A DNA stretch of 64,000 nucleotides from Natronomonas pharaonis DSM 2160 (lineage in GTDB: Archaea > Halobacteriota > Halobacteria > Halobacteriales > Haloarculaceae), in assembly GCF_000026045.1 (NCBI RefSeq), contig NC_007426.1, forward strand, positions 2,531,222 to 2,595,221, written 5' to 3'. Both the position numbers and the translations under genes were made by a program. Shown here piece by piece: positions 24,196-32,002 of this stretch; the first letter of the stretch is position 1; every line of letters starts with the position of its first letter. The notes beneath the pieces are model-generated. The model made no database searches. It worked only from the letters and a program-made list of their open reading frames with translations, and had not been told where the DNA came from.

Positions 24196-26553
24196 TCAGC
24201 AGCTGCCGGCCTCGACGCCGAGGTCGGCCTGCGGCGAGAGCGAAACGGTCGTTTCTCCTTTCTCGACGGCCACGTCGTAGGTGCCGAACGTTCCCGCCAG
24301 CGTTATCGTCGCCGGGCCGTCGCTCTCGATGCGGAGTGTCAGGGGCTCGCATACGTCGATGCCAGCCTCCTCTATCCAAAGCGTTGCGGCCTCCGCTCCT
24401 TCGAGCGTCACTTCGATGGCGTTTTCGGGCGAGCGGCGCGACTCGACCGGCGGCGTCTCCCACTGGACGCCCCGACTAACGTGCGGCCCAGGCTTGTGGT
24501 CGAACTGGCGGTCGGAGCCGACCTCGGGCGGGGCGTATCCGTCAGCCAGCGAGATGGCGTCGATGAGGCCCGTCTCCTCGCTTTCTCTGGTCGAAATGTC
24601 CGAAACCCAGTAGGCGCTGTCGTGAACCAGCCCGACCTCGGGGTGGTCGAGCGCCGGCACCTGTTTGTAGGTGACGCGTCTCGGGTTCCGGATGACCTTC
24701 CCGCGGGAGACGAACTCCGGGATGCCGTCCCACTGGTCTTTGATACCCAGCGTGAGGTGTGTCTCCGCCGGAAAGAGACAGTACTCGTGTCGGTACCGGT
24801 GGCGGCGGAGCCGCCGGGCGTAGTTCTCCGCAGAGAGGAACGGAACCAGCGGGTCCCCGACGGCGTTCCACAGCAGCATCGGAATATGCCGGAGGTTGGT
24901 GCTGATCTCCATCGCGCCTTCGGGAGCCTCGGTAAAGAGGTTGAGAAACGACCCGCCGCCCTCGCCGCCGAGGATACCCTCGGTCAACCCGGTCGGCGAT
25001 TTGAACTGGCCGTCGGTGATACCCTCTATTGGGTCCTCGGTCGGCGGACCGACCACCGAAAAGCCGCGGCCGAACAGGTCGGGACACTGAGCGGCGAGCA
25101 TACAGGTGCCGAACCCGCCCATCGAGTATCCGCCGATGACGACGCGGCTCCGGTCGATATCGAAGCGGGTTTCGAGGTCACGCCACGCTTCGAAGATGTC
25201 CAGTTCCGCCTCCCGCTTGTACCATTGGCCGGGGCCACGAGCCTGCGGCATCAGCACGATGCCGCCGGTCGCCTCGCTGATCTGTCTAACGAGGCCGGGC
25301 GTGTAGACGGCATACTGGGTGTACGAACAGCTCAACGAATGTAAAAGCAGTATAAGCGGTGCCGGTTCGGTCAGCGACTCGGGGACGTAGACGTTGTACG
25401 GCTGGATGCGACCCTCGAGGATGTCGTGGTCGGTGTCGATACCCTCCCCGAGATAGTATCGGGACGGGTACAACTGCGTCCGAAAGCCCGACTCGGGGAC
25501 CGTATCGGTCGGTTCGCCGTCGCGGAGCGCGCCGAAATCGATGTCCGCATAGAACTCAGAGATGTCGCGGTCGGCAAGAGCCATCGCCTGTCGATGCTCC
25601 CGCCAGTTCCCCTCGCCGAGCACCCGCGGCGGCTGGTCGAAAAACCGGTTGAGCACGGTGTGGCCAACGCCGGACACGTCAAGCAGGTCGAAAAGCCCGC
25701 GGCCGACATCGAGCGGGCCGAGATTCCGGTTGTACGGTTCGTTAAACCGAAAGCCGACGTTGAACACCGGCGGGAGGTCCTGTCCTTCGCGGATACCCCC
25801 TGGCGTCTCCTCGTCGGGGTTCGGTTTGACCTGCCGGAACCCCTCCGCATCGTCGTCCCACAGCCCAACAGCGATGAAATGCCGCCACGTCTCTCCGTCG
25901 GGGGAAAGCGGCACCTCGATATCTATCTGGTTGCGCCGCACGTCGACATCGTAGGCGTCGTCGTCGAGCGGTTCACCGTCGAGTTCCGCTCCGGTGCCCC
26001 ATGTGACCAGTGTATGCTCGGCGGGCGCGCCGAGGTCGCCGAGGCCGTATCCCCAGTCGGTTCGCTTGTGTTCGGTGCCGGTTCCGGGCGTGGTGTCGAT
26101 GCCGATAGCGACCGCGGCGGCGTCCGGTTTCAGCATCGTGTTCAGCGCCACCCGATAGCGGACGCCGTCGTCGGTCTCCTGAACCCGAAACTCCAGCAGG
26201 TCGGCAGCATTGTGGGCGTAGGGCCGCTCGGCGGTCGGGTAGTGGTAGTCGCCCGTCGGCTGAGAGAGGACTCCGCCCAGCGAGGCGGCGTCAGCGGGGC
26301 TTCCGCTGGTCCACGAGCGCGTGTCCGCGCCACGGTCGTCGTAGACGTAGTCCTGATAGAGATACTCGCCGTCTCGATAGGCGTCACAGCCGCAGACGAG
26401 AAGCGGGTCGGCATCCCAGTCGGGGCCGTTCTCGAGCTGTGGCGGGGTCGGGTTCGCTCCGTAGAGCGCGTCCGGACCCGGGCGGGGCGGCGAGGCGTCC
26501 GGTTCGTCGTCGGTCGCCTCATCGTCCGCCGTATCGTGGGGGTCCACAGCCAT
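24196..26553 (-). CDS. Large alpha/beta-hydrolase (esterase-like) with N-terminal beta domain
   Basis: This 785-aa cytoplasmic-looking protein has no signal peptide. The N-terminal 300 residues are a beta-rich domain (LLEFRVQETDDGVRYRVALN, RHFIAVGLWDDD) resembling the carbohydrate-associated modules of glucodextranases. The C-terminal half is a hydrolase with VVIGGYSMGGFGTCML as the nucleophile elbow (GYSMG), NAVGDPLVPFLS for the acid and FPAETHLTLG for the histidine, like acetyl xylan or feruloyl esterases and PHA depolymerases. A final beta segment with GEAATLWIEEAG-like repeats ends the chain. The substrate is unknown. Confidence 0.8.
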   Translation of the reverse strand: MAVDPHDTADDEATDDEPDASPPRPGPDALYGANPTPPQLENGPDWDADPLLVCGCDAYRDGEYLYQDYVYDDRGADTRSWTSGSPADAASLGGVLSQPTGDYHYPTAERPYAHNAADLLEFRVQETDDGVRYRVALNTMLKPDAAAVAIGIDTTPGTGTEHKRTDWGYGLGDLGAPAEHTLVTWGTGAELDGEPLDDDAYDVDVRRNQIDIEVPLSPDGETWRHFIAVGLWDDDAEGFRQVKPNPDEETPGGIREGQDLPPVFNVGFRFNEPYNRNLGPLDVGRGLFDLLDVSGVGHTVLNRFFDQPPRVLGEGNWREHRQAMALADRDISEFYADIDFGALRDGEPTDTVPESGFRTQLYPSRYYLGEGIDTDHDILEGRIQPYNVYVPESLTEPAPLILLLHSLSCSYTQYAVYTPGLVRQISEATGGIVLMPQARGPGQWYKREAELDIFEAWRDLETRFDIDRSRVVIGGYSMGGFGTCMLAAQCPDLFGRGFSVVGPPTEDPIEGITDGQFKSPTGLTEGILGGEGGGSFLNLFTEAPEGAMEISTNLRHIPMLLWNAVGDPLVPFLSAENYARRLRRHRYRHEYCLFPAETHLTLGIKDQWDGIPEFVSRGKVIRNPRRVTYKQVPALDHPEVGLVHDSAYWVSDISTRESEETGLIDAISLADGYAPPEVGSDRQFDHKPGPHVSRGVQWETPPVESRRSPENAIEVTLEGAEAATLWIEEAGIDVCEPLTLRIESDGPATITLAGTFGTYDVAVEKGETTVSLSPQADLGVEAGSC

Positions 26554-26647
26554 CCTACCTCCCTTTCCGTAGCCGCGACGTGTTAATCCTACGGATACTG
26601 CAGTGTTTATCTACTCCCCGGTGGCGGGCGAAATATCCGATGGGGCG

Positions 26648-27328
26648 TTATCCGTCTTCGGCGTCGCTGTCTTCGAGTTCCTCCGGCGGGGTGTACTCAA
26701 GCGCCCCGAGGAGCCGCTCTGCGGTCTCGGACTCCTCTTCATCGACGGGGTACATCACGTAGCCGACGATGGTGTCTCCGGTGTCGTCCCGCTGGGTCTG
26801 GAGGACGTGGATGAAGGCTGTCGGCTCGGCGTCGGGCTCGTCCGGTTCGACGCGGAAGACGGTGACGTTGGCGTCGCTGTCGTCGTCGAATGGCTGGAGC
26901 GTGTAGTTGTCGTGTTCTTCGAAGCCGCTCTCGTCGAAGCCACCGACGTACCGGGCCGCAAGCTCGTAGGTGTCCATCTGGAGCAGCGGGTTGACACTCT
27001 GGCCGGCGATTGTCGCTTCAGGTATCGTGACCGTCCCGACCTGTACCGGGCCGGTCCCGGCGGGCATGTCGTCGTCTACCTGCCCGTATCTCGCCATGTG
27101 GCTTTTGACGGTGACGTTGGTCTGGTTGCCGTCGTCACCGACGTCGATGGTCTGGGAGTACTCTTCGCGTTCCGACAACTGGAGTTCATAGCCCGCATCC
27201 TTTGCTGTCGACTCCTCGATGACCGTCTCGCCGGACTCGAAATCGAGGTCTTCACCGAGGAGCGCGCCAGCACAGCCAGCGGTCACGACGACCGCAAGGA
27301 CGGCAAAGGCGGCGACGTTGATGCGCAT
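26648..27328 (-). CDS. Lipoprotein, DUF6517-like
   Basis: This 226-aa protein starts MRINVAAFAVLAVVVTAGC, a lipoprotein leader with lipobox ending in cysteine 19. The mature part has KDAGYELQLSEREEYSQTI, repeated strands and FIHVLQTQRDDTGDTIVGYV, a pattern I associate with the haloarchaeal DUF6517 lipoproteins. The C terminus is acidic (EELEDSDAEDG). Its role outside the cell is unknown. It is divergent from the next lipoprotein gene, with a 115-bp shared control region. Confidence 0.7.
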   Translation of the reverse strand: MRINVAAFAVLAVVVTAGCAGALLGEDLDFESGETVIEESTAKDAGYELQLSEREEYSQTIDVGDDGNQTNVTVKSHMARYGQVDDDMPAGTGPVQVGTVTIPEATIAGQSVNPLLQMDTYELAARYVGGFDESGFEEHDNYTLQPFDDDSDANVTVFRVEPDEPDAEPTAFIHVLQTQRDDTGDTIVGYVMYPVDEEESETAERLLGALEYTPPEELEDSDAEDG

Positions 27329-27443
27329 ACTCTCTCTCTCCGGCGTCGAGTAATAAATGTCCAACGCTGGACTACAGTCGGTGAGACAACGCCAGCGGGG
27401 GCCGACCGCAAGGCACTTCGAGCCGGCAGCATCACTGTCGGGT

Positions 27444-27836
27444 ATGTCATCCCGGCTTGTGTCGCGCCGTCGGGCCGTCGCCGTAGCGGCGACCGTCGCG
27501 GTTGCCGGCTGCCTTACCGAGGCGGGACGGCGCTGCCGCGGGAACACCGTCCGGCTGTCGATGCAACCGACGACAGCGGACGACCCTCTCGGCCTCTCGT
27601 CGCTCGGTCCCGAAGCGACGGGGGTCATCGAGACGGCGCGTGACGGCACCCACGTCGAGCACTGCGTGGTCTGGGAGCCGTCGGGCGACGAAACAGGGCC
27701 GTCACCGGGGCTTGCGGCGGTCGTGGGCCGGCTCGTCGACGACAGCGACCGGGGGCCACCGGCAGCGGGCGAGGAGCTTGCGGTCGATGTCGAGTACGAA
27801 CAGCAAGCATACCGGCTCGTCGTCGCCGCGGAGTAG
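27444..27836 (+). CDS. Small Tat lipoprotein (130 aa)
   Basis: MSSRLVSRRRAVAVAATVAVAGC is a leader with a twin-arginine pattern (SRRRAV) and lipobox cysteine at residue 23. The short mature part is acidic with VEHCVVWEPSGDETG and ends DVEYEQQAYRLVVAAE. Function unknown. It may be an extracytoplasmic binding or assembly factor. It is followed after 74 bp by a DUF2062 membrane protein gene. Confidence 0.65.
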   Translation: MSSRLVSRRRAVAVAATVAVAGCLTEAGRRCRGNTVRLSMQPTTADDPLGLSSLGPEATGVIETARDGTHVEHCVVWEPSGDETGPSPGLAAVVGRLVDDSDRGPPAAGEELAVDVEYEQQAYRLVVAAE

Positions 27837-27910
27837 TACATTCCGCCCGCGCGTTCGGCGAGATGCCGTCGACATGCTCTTTCCGCTGGAGCCGATAGTT
27901 CCACAGAACA

Positions 27911-28414
27911 ATGGCACTGCTCCGGGCACGGCTCGGCGAGACCGTCGACGACCTCAGGGGGCGGCTCCACGCGGCACTCGCCGAGCGGTACACGCCGGGG
28001 CAGGTCGCCGGAAGCTTCGCCGTCGGCGTCTTCATCACCTCGCTGCCGACGCTGGGGACCGGACTGTTGCTCTTTCCGCCGCTTTCGTACCTGTTTGCCG
28101 GGATATCGAAGGTCGCGCTCGTGGCGGCGGTGGCGGTGATGAATCCCGTCGTCAAATGGGGCGTCTACGGTGTCAGTTTCTGGCTCGGGTCGAGGCTTCT
28201 CGGGCCGGTCGAGGGGGTAGCACGCGGGGATATCGGGCTATCGGCCGCGCCGGAGGTCGTGACCCGGTTGCTCGTCGGGAACCTACTTTTGGCGGTGGTG
28301 TTTACCGTCGTCGGCTACGCCGTGGCCTATCGGCTCACCGTCGAGTACCGGCAACAAAACGGCGGCGTCGGCCGCATCGAGGGCGCGCTCGAAGCGGTGT
28401 TCGGTCGGCGGTAG
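27911..28414 (+). CDS. DUF2062 membrane protein
   Basis: This 167-aa protein shows PGQVAGSFAVGVFITSLPT at the start of the hydrophobic part, the mark of DUF2062. Three to four membrane spans follow (LLLFPPLSYLFAGIS, VALVAAVAVMNPVVKWGVY, LLVGNLLLAVVFTVVGYAVAY). The N-terminal 35 residues form a charged helix. In bacteria the domain is attached to lipid glycosyltransferases; here it stands alone. Convergent with the small membrane protein gene that ends at the next base. Confidence 0.8.
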   Translation: MALLRARLGETVDDLRGRLHAALAERYTPGQVAGSFAVGVFITSLPTLGTGLLLFPPLSYLFAGISKVALVAAVAVMNPVVKWGVYGVSFWLGSRLLGPVEGVARGDIGLSAAPEVVTRLLVGNLLLAVVFTVVGYAVAYRLTVEYRQQNGGVGRIEGALEAVFGRR

Positions 28415-28633
28415 CTATTCGAGGTCGTCGGGGCCGTACGCCGAGAGTATCAACAGCACGTGTGCGACCATACCGACAGCGAGTAGCGCGAGGCCGACGT
28501 AGCCGATACCCTGTGTCGTAGCGTCCGGGGCGGCTCCGGATTCCGCGAGGACGACCGCGGCGCTCCAGACGACCGCGGCCAGCAGGAGCACCCCGACGCC
28601 CGCTTTGCCGTACGTCGAGTTCGGTTCTGACAT
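28415..28633 (-). CDS. Small two-span membrane protein (72 aa)
   Basis: MSEPNSTYGKAG leads a 72-aa protein with two hydrophobic segments (VGVLLLAAVVWSAAVVLAE and IGYVGLALLAVGMVAHVLLIL) and a short acidic C terminus (YGPDDLE). No conserved residues that suggest a channel or enzyme. It is divergent from the MATE exporter gene, and the TetR-type operator at 28724 lies between them. Confidence 0.65.
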   Translation of the reverse strand: MSEPNSTYGKAGVGVLLLAAVVWSAAVVLAESGAAPDATTQGIGYVGLALLAVGMVAHVLLILSAYGPDDLE

Positions 28634-28723
28634 CTCTGTCGGCCGTACGAGCGGGGGGTACCTTACCGTTGTGTCTCGTCGTCGAAGGGGGCGTGTTGGC
28701 CGCGATGGGAAGACATTTGACTG

Positions 28724-28737
28724 ACTGACCAGTCAGT
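28724..28737. promoter_or_regulatory. TetR/AcrR-type operator before the MATE exporter
   Basis: ACTGAC-CA-GTCAGT is a perfect six-base inverted repeat with a two-base spacer, set in a longer TTGACTGA and GTTAA context. This dyad is the typical binding sequence of TetR-family repressors of multidrug exporters. It directly precedes a TATA-like TTAATATT. No TetR gene is adjacent, so the repressor would be encoded elsewhere. Confidence 0.6.
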
Positions 28738-28746
28738 TAATATTAC

Positions 28747-30255
28747 GTGTCGCTTCGTTCGCGCCTGTATCAGTACGTTTCATCTCTCGGTAGCCGCTGC
28801 CGACGGATAGCCGAGCGTGTGCCGAACCTGTTTCGGCTGGGCGTGCTGGCTGTCGGGCTGGCGCTGGCGCGGGCGGGGCTCATCGACGAGACCCGCGCGC
28901 GGCGAACGACCGAGTTGGCGTGGCCCCGCATCGTCACTGGCATCGCCCGGATGTCGAAAAACGCCGTCGACGTCGCGATGGTCGGGGTCGCTGTCGGGTC
29001 ATCGGCCATCGCCGGCGTCGGTATCGCCGGACCGTTCTGGGGGCTTGCCTTCGCCATCGGCGGCGGCATCGCCGGCGGTACCATCGCGCTGGTCAGCCAG
29101 CGGTACGGCGCCGATGCATACGACGAGCTGGGACAGGCGGTCCGAACCAGCGCGTTCCTCGTCGTCATCGCGAGCCTCCCGCTCGTGGCCGTGTTCTGGA
29201 CGTACGGCCCACAGCTTGTCGGCCTGCTGAGCAGCGACCCCGAGGTCGTCCGGCTCGGCGGCGATTATCTCCGGCTCGTCGGCTTCGGAATTCCGCTGGC
29301 GGGGCTGAATCTCGTCGGCAGCCGCGTGCTCGTCGGCTCCGATGACGCCTACACCGCGATGGTCGTCCGCGCGGGCGGGGCCGTCGCCAACGTCGTTATC
29401 AACGCCGTCCTCATCTTCGGCCTCGGGATGGGCGTCGAGGGCGCGGCGCTCGGAACGGTCCTCTCGAACGCCGCCGTCACCGCCGCGTTCGCGCTCGGGC
29501 TGACGTTCGGCCGCCTGCCCGGCGCGGGACGGTTCCCGGTGACTGTCGACCCCGTCGGCGGCTACGTCGACCGGGCGACGGCCAGAGACCTCATCGCCAT
29601 CGGCGCGCCGGTGATGGGCCGGAACCTTGTCTGGACCGTCGCCGAGATACCGATGTTCGCCATTCTCGATATCTTCGGCTCCGATGTCGTCTCGGCGTTC
29701 GTCATCGCCCGCCGGGTCTGGGGGTTGCTGAACACCCCCGGTTGGGGCTTCGGCCTCGCTTCGTCGAGCCTTGTCGGCCAAGAACTGGGCACCGGCGACG
29801 AGTCGACCGCCGAGGCGTACGGTCGCGATATCATCCGCTTTTCGGTGGCCGTCTACATCGTCTCGGCGGCGGTCGTCTTCGCCTTCGCCGGCCCCATTGT
29901 CGAGGCATTCGTCGACGACCCGACTGGCCCCGAGGTGCCGATTGCGGTCGACCTCGTTCGAGTGGCCTGTGTCGCCATCGTCCTACAGGGCGTTTCCGGC
30001 GGGGCCGCCGGGCCGTTGGACGCCGCTGGCGACACCCGCTGGCCGTTCGCCAGCCAGGCGCTGGGAATGTTCGGCGTCTCGATTCCGCTCGTCCTCGTCG
30101 GCGCGCTGACGCCGCTGGGAATCTACGGGCTCTATTTGGCTTTCCTCGCTGAGACGGCGGTACCGGCGGCGCTCAACTACTATCGGTTCCGCTCGGGCGC
30201 ATGGAAGGCGGTCAGCCGCGAGTACCGTCCCGAGGCCGGGCGTGCCGATGATTGA
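28747..30255 (+). CDS. MATE family multidrug exporter
   Basis: This 502-aa protein has about twelve hydrophobic segments. MSKNAVDVAMVGVAVGSSAIAGVGIAG resembles the first half of MATE exporters, and GGGIAGGTIALVSQRYGA and VIARRVWGLLNTPGWGFGLASSSLVGQELG are family signatures. It exports cationic compounds using Na+ or H+. The GTG start at 28747 directly follows the TATA-like element, so translation may really begin downstream, for example at GTG 28819 (VPNLFRLG). Regulation by the TetR-type operator is likely. Confidence 0.88.
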   Translation: MSLRSRLYQYVSSLGSRCRRIAERVPNLFRLGVLAVGLALARAGLIDETRARRTTELAWPRIVTGIARMSKNAVDVAMVGVAVGSSAIAGVGIAGPFWGLAFAIGGGIAGGTIALVSQRYGADAYDELGQAVRTSAFLVVIASLPLVAVFWTYGPQLVGLLSSDPEVVRLGGDYLRLVGFGIPLAGLNLVGSRVLVGSDDAYTAMVVRAGGAVANVVINAVLIFGLGMGVEGAALGTVLSNAAVTAAFALGLTFGRLPGAGRFPVTVDPVGGYVDRATARDLIAIGAPVMGRNLVWTVAEIPMFAILDIFGSDVVSAFVIARRVWGLLNTPGWGFGLASSSLVGQELGTGDESTAEAYGRDIIRFSVAVYIVSAAVVFAFAGPIVEAFVDDPTGPEVPIAVDLVRVACVAIVLQGVSGGAAGPLDAAGDTRWPFASQALGMFGVSIPLVLVGALTPLGIYGLYLAFLAETAVPAALNYYRFRSGAWKAVSREYRPEAGRADD

Positions 30256-30346
30256 CGCCGCTGTCGCCGCACGCCAAGCCGGCAATACCCCTCACTGCTG
30301 GTGGTATCGAAAACGTTCATACGGGGGGCGGTCGAACCGCCGCCAA

Positions 30347-31207
30347 GTGACGACAGACGAAGAACTTCTGGCCGCCGCCGACGCGCTCCGGGAAGCGGTG
30401 CTCGTCGCGGGCAACGGGTCGACGGGGACCGCCGTCGCCGACTGGGTCGCCGCTGGCGACGCGCCCGCGGCGACTGACGTCGAGACGCCCGATGTCTCGG
30501 TCGTCGCCGTCGACGCGGCCGACGCGGACGCGAGTGCGGATATCGAGTCACCGGGGGCCTTGCTCTCGGTTGCGGTCGTCGCGGTGCCGCAGCGGCCGTC
30601 GGCGGGCGAGCGCCGCCTGCTGACTGCGCTGGAGTCGACAGTTGACACGGTCATCGTAACGACCGGAGACGCCCCCGAATTGACCACCGCCGTTGAGGCG
30701 TTCGTCTCGATGGTCAGAGACGCCGGCTTCGTCAACGTCGACCTCGCCGACGCCCGGACGGTGTTCGAACCGGTCGCACAGGCGGCGCTCGGCATCGGGG
30801 AGTCGCCCGGTGGCACGCCCGGAGAAGCCGTCGAAGAAGCCATCGCAGCGCTGCCGCCCGGCGTCGAAACCGACACCGCAAGCGGCGTGCTCGTGGACCT
30901 ACGCGGCGGGCCATCGATGAGCGTCGGCGACGTAAACGACGCCGTGACGGCCGTCCGAGAGCAGGTGGGCACCGAAGCACACGTCATCTGGGGCGGAAAG
31001 GTGGATGAGGCCCTCTCGGAGACGGTCGTCGTCCGCCTCATCGCCGCCGGTGTCGACAACGTCCGGGCCGCCCCCGGCGATGATTGTCCGCGCTGTGACC
31101 GCGGGCTGTTTGCGTACACGCTCTCGGGGCTGCCGGGGCTTTCGTGTGACACCTGCGGCTTCGGCGGGGTCTCGACGGGTCGCAAAAAGAACTCGGAGTC
31201 GTCGTAG
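30347..31207 (+). CDS. Degenerate FtsZ-like protein with zinc-ribbon tail
   Basis: This 286-aa protein aligns by eye with the FtsZ2 encoded at 42904-44109. AVLVAGNGSTGTAVADWV sits where T1 is; VDTVIVTTGDAPEL matches the S6 strand; GFVNVDLADA (N130, D132, D135) matches the T7 loop NLDYAD; VLVDLRGGPSMS and HVIWGGKVDEA match [11 protein letters not shown] and [11 protein letters not shown]. The tubulin signature GGGTGTG and the T2-T3 region are missing. A zinc ribbon (C247, C250, C267, C270) replaces the FtsZ tail. GTG 30347 is preferred; upstream residues are arginine-rich and not domain-like. The role may be to cap or modulate FtsZ filaments (inference). Confidence 0.65.
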   Translation: MTTDEELLAAADALREAVLVAGNGSTGTAVADWVAAGDAPAATDVETPDVSVVAVDAADADASADIESPGALLSVAVVAVPQRPSAGERRLLTALESTVDTVIVTTGDAPELTTAVEAFVSMVRDAGFVNVDLADARTVFEPVAQAALGIGESPGGTPGEAVEEAIAALPPGVETDTASGVLVDLRGGPSMSVGDVNDAVTAVREQVGTEAHVIWGGKVDEALSETVVVRLIAAGVDNVRAAPGDDCPRCDRGLFAYTLSGLPGLSCDTCGFGGVSTGRKKNSESS

Positions 31208-31234
31208 TTTCTCGGCAGTCGCCGCAGTAGTTTT

Positions 31235-31423
31235 CTATCGCCGGTCGGTCGGCGAGCCGTCGCGGTGGTGGGAAAGCCGTTCCCCGACGGCGTTCGGCAC
31301 CGAGGTCCGACAGTAGCCGCAGTACCACGACCGGCCGGTCGTCGTCGATTCACGGTGGAGTTCGTCGACAGCACCCAGCGACGCGCCACAGCCGTCACAG
31401 GTGTAGGCGGCGGGCATACGCAT
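31235..31423 (-). CDS. Small zinc-finger protein (62 aa)
   Basis: MRMPAAYTCDGCGASLG begins a 62-aa protein with a CDGC knuckle and a second CGYC knuckle after WY, spaced as in zinc ribbons. The tail is basic and histidine-containing (RLSHHRDGSPTDRR). ATG 31423 or ATG 31417 may be the start. Such short zinc fingers are numerous in haloarchaea; the function is unknown. It is convergent with the FtsZ-like gene, 27 bp apart. Confidence 0.6.
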   Translation of the reverse strand: MRMPAAYTCDGCGASLGAVDELHRESTTTGRSWYCGYCRTSVPNAVGERLSHHRDGSPTDRR

Positions 31424-31439
31424 GCTTACCAACGGAGCC

Positions 31440-31710
31440 ACGTGAACTACCCCACCCTGTTCGCGCTGACGCGCTCGCTGAGGGTGGGGTTTCCTGGTTC
31501 CGCGACGCGCTTTTTCACGGACGGTCGGCGTGCGCCGACAGTCCGCGCAGGGAGCGCAGTCTCCGCAGGCGTGGATTTGGAGCGTCCCACTCCTACTCGG
31601 TGGTGACGGCGGAATCTGTCTCGACCGTCCTTCTTGTCGGACTCTAAGCCGAGACGATGAGTAGTTGCCATCACGGTTCCAGCCTTCGGCTGGCACCGTT
31701 ATAAATTCAT
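31440..31710 (-). mobile_element. IS200/IS605-type element remnant
   Basis: The right end is marked by CCCCACCCT and AGGGTGGGG, which can pair around an intervening GC-rich loop. The left side is bounded by a TATA-like element. Only the TnpB tail remains inside, and no tyrosine transposase (TnpA) is seen. Exact borders are not defined because no target repeat was found. Confidence 0.45.
31447..31671 (-). pseudogene. TnpB (IS1341-type) C-terminal remnant
   Basis: A 74-codon frame, MATTHRLGLESDKKDGRDRF to NPTLSERVSANRVG, reads like the tail of haloarchaeal TnpB proteins (STPAETALPARTV, then KKRVAEPGNPTL). The catalytic RuvC-like region is absent, so it cannot be an active nuclease. A TATA-like TTTATAA (31701-31707) and a perfect hairpin precede it. 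The downstream end contains the inverted CCCCACCCT and AGGGTGGGG sequences (31450-31490) typical of the right ends of IS200/IS605-type elements. It is best viewed as the residue of a decayed transposon. Confidence 0.55.
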
Positions 31711-31965
31711 GGAACAGAGTGCAAACAATTCTGTGACGGCGTGGACGAATCGCAGAGCGATTCGTTCGCACACCAGAAACAGAGATTTCTGGGGACGTCC
31801 TCAGAAACGTAGTTTCTGATGGGCTGCACGAGAGCTTGCTCTCGTGAACGCTGTATCCCCTCCCTACTGCGTCCTCAAAACGCAAAGCGTTCTGATGTGC
31901 GAACGAGAGCTCCGCTCTCGTTACCGCTGCTTGTCCGCTACGCGGACTGCGCTGCTCGTTGAGCA
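31673..31965. repeat. Array of eight to nine perfect short hairpins
   Basis: Independent inverted repeats follow one another: 31673-31699 (one internal mismatch), 31745-31765 (9 bp, loop AGA), 31773-31792 (7 bp), 31801-31819 (8 bp, loop GTA), 31827-31846 (9 bp), 31875-31895 (9 positions, one mismatch, loop AAA), 31902-31922 (9 bp, loop TCC), 31933-31947 (6 bp, loop TAC) and 31953-31965 (5 bp, loop GTT). Stem sequences differ but most loops are three bases. No gene is supported from 31710 to 32000; this array is what the stretch holds. Confidence 0.8.
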
Positions 31966-32002
31966 AGGGGGCTTAGCGCCTCAATTCAGCTAACCGTATC
32001 GC

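Noticed and set aside
28747..28818. First 24 codons of the MATE exporter as certain coding sequence
   Set aside because: The TATA-like element ends two bases before GTG 28747, too close for a leaderless start. The true start may be GTG 28819, so the first codons remain uncertain, although the longer form is listed.
30248..30346. Upstream extension of the FtsZ-like protein from ATG 30248
   Set aside because: The 33 extra residues are arginine-rich (RKRSYGGRSNRRQ), overlap the exporter gene and have no counterpart in FtsZ. GTG 30347 fits the domain start.
31673..31965. Hairpin array considered as a CRISPR array
   Set aside because: The stems differ in sequence and there is no constant repeat with regular spacers; no cas gene is near.
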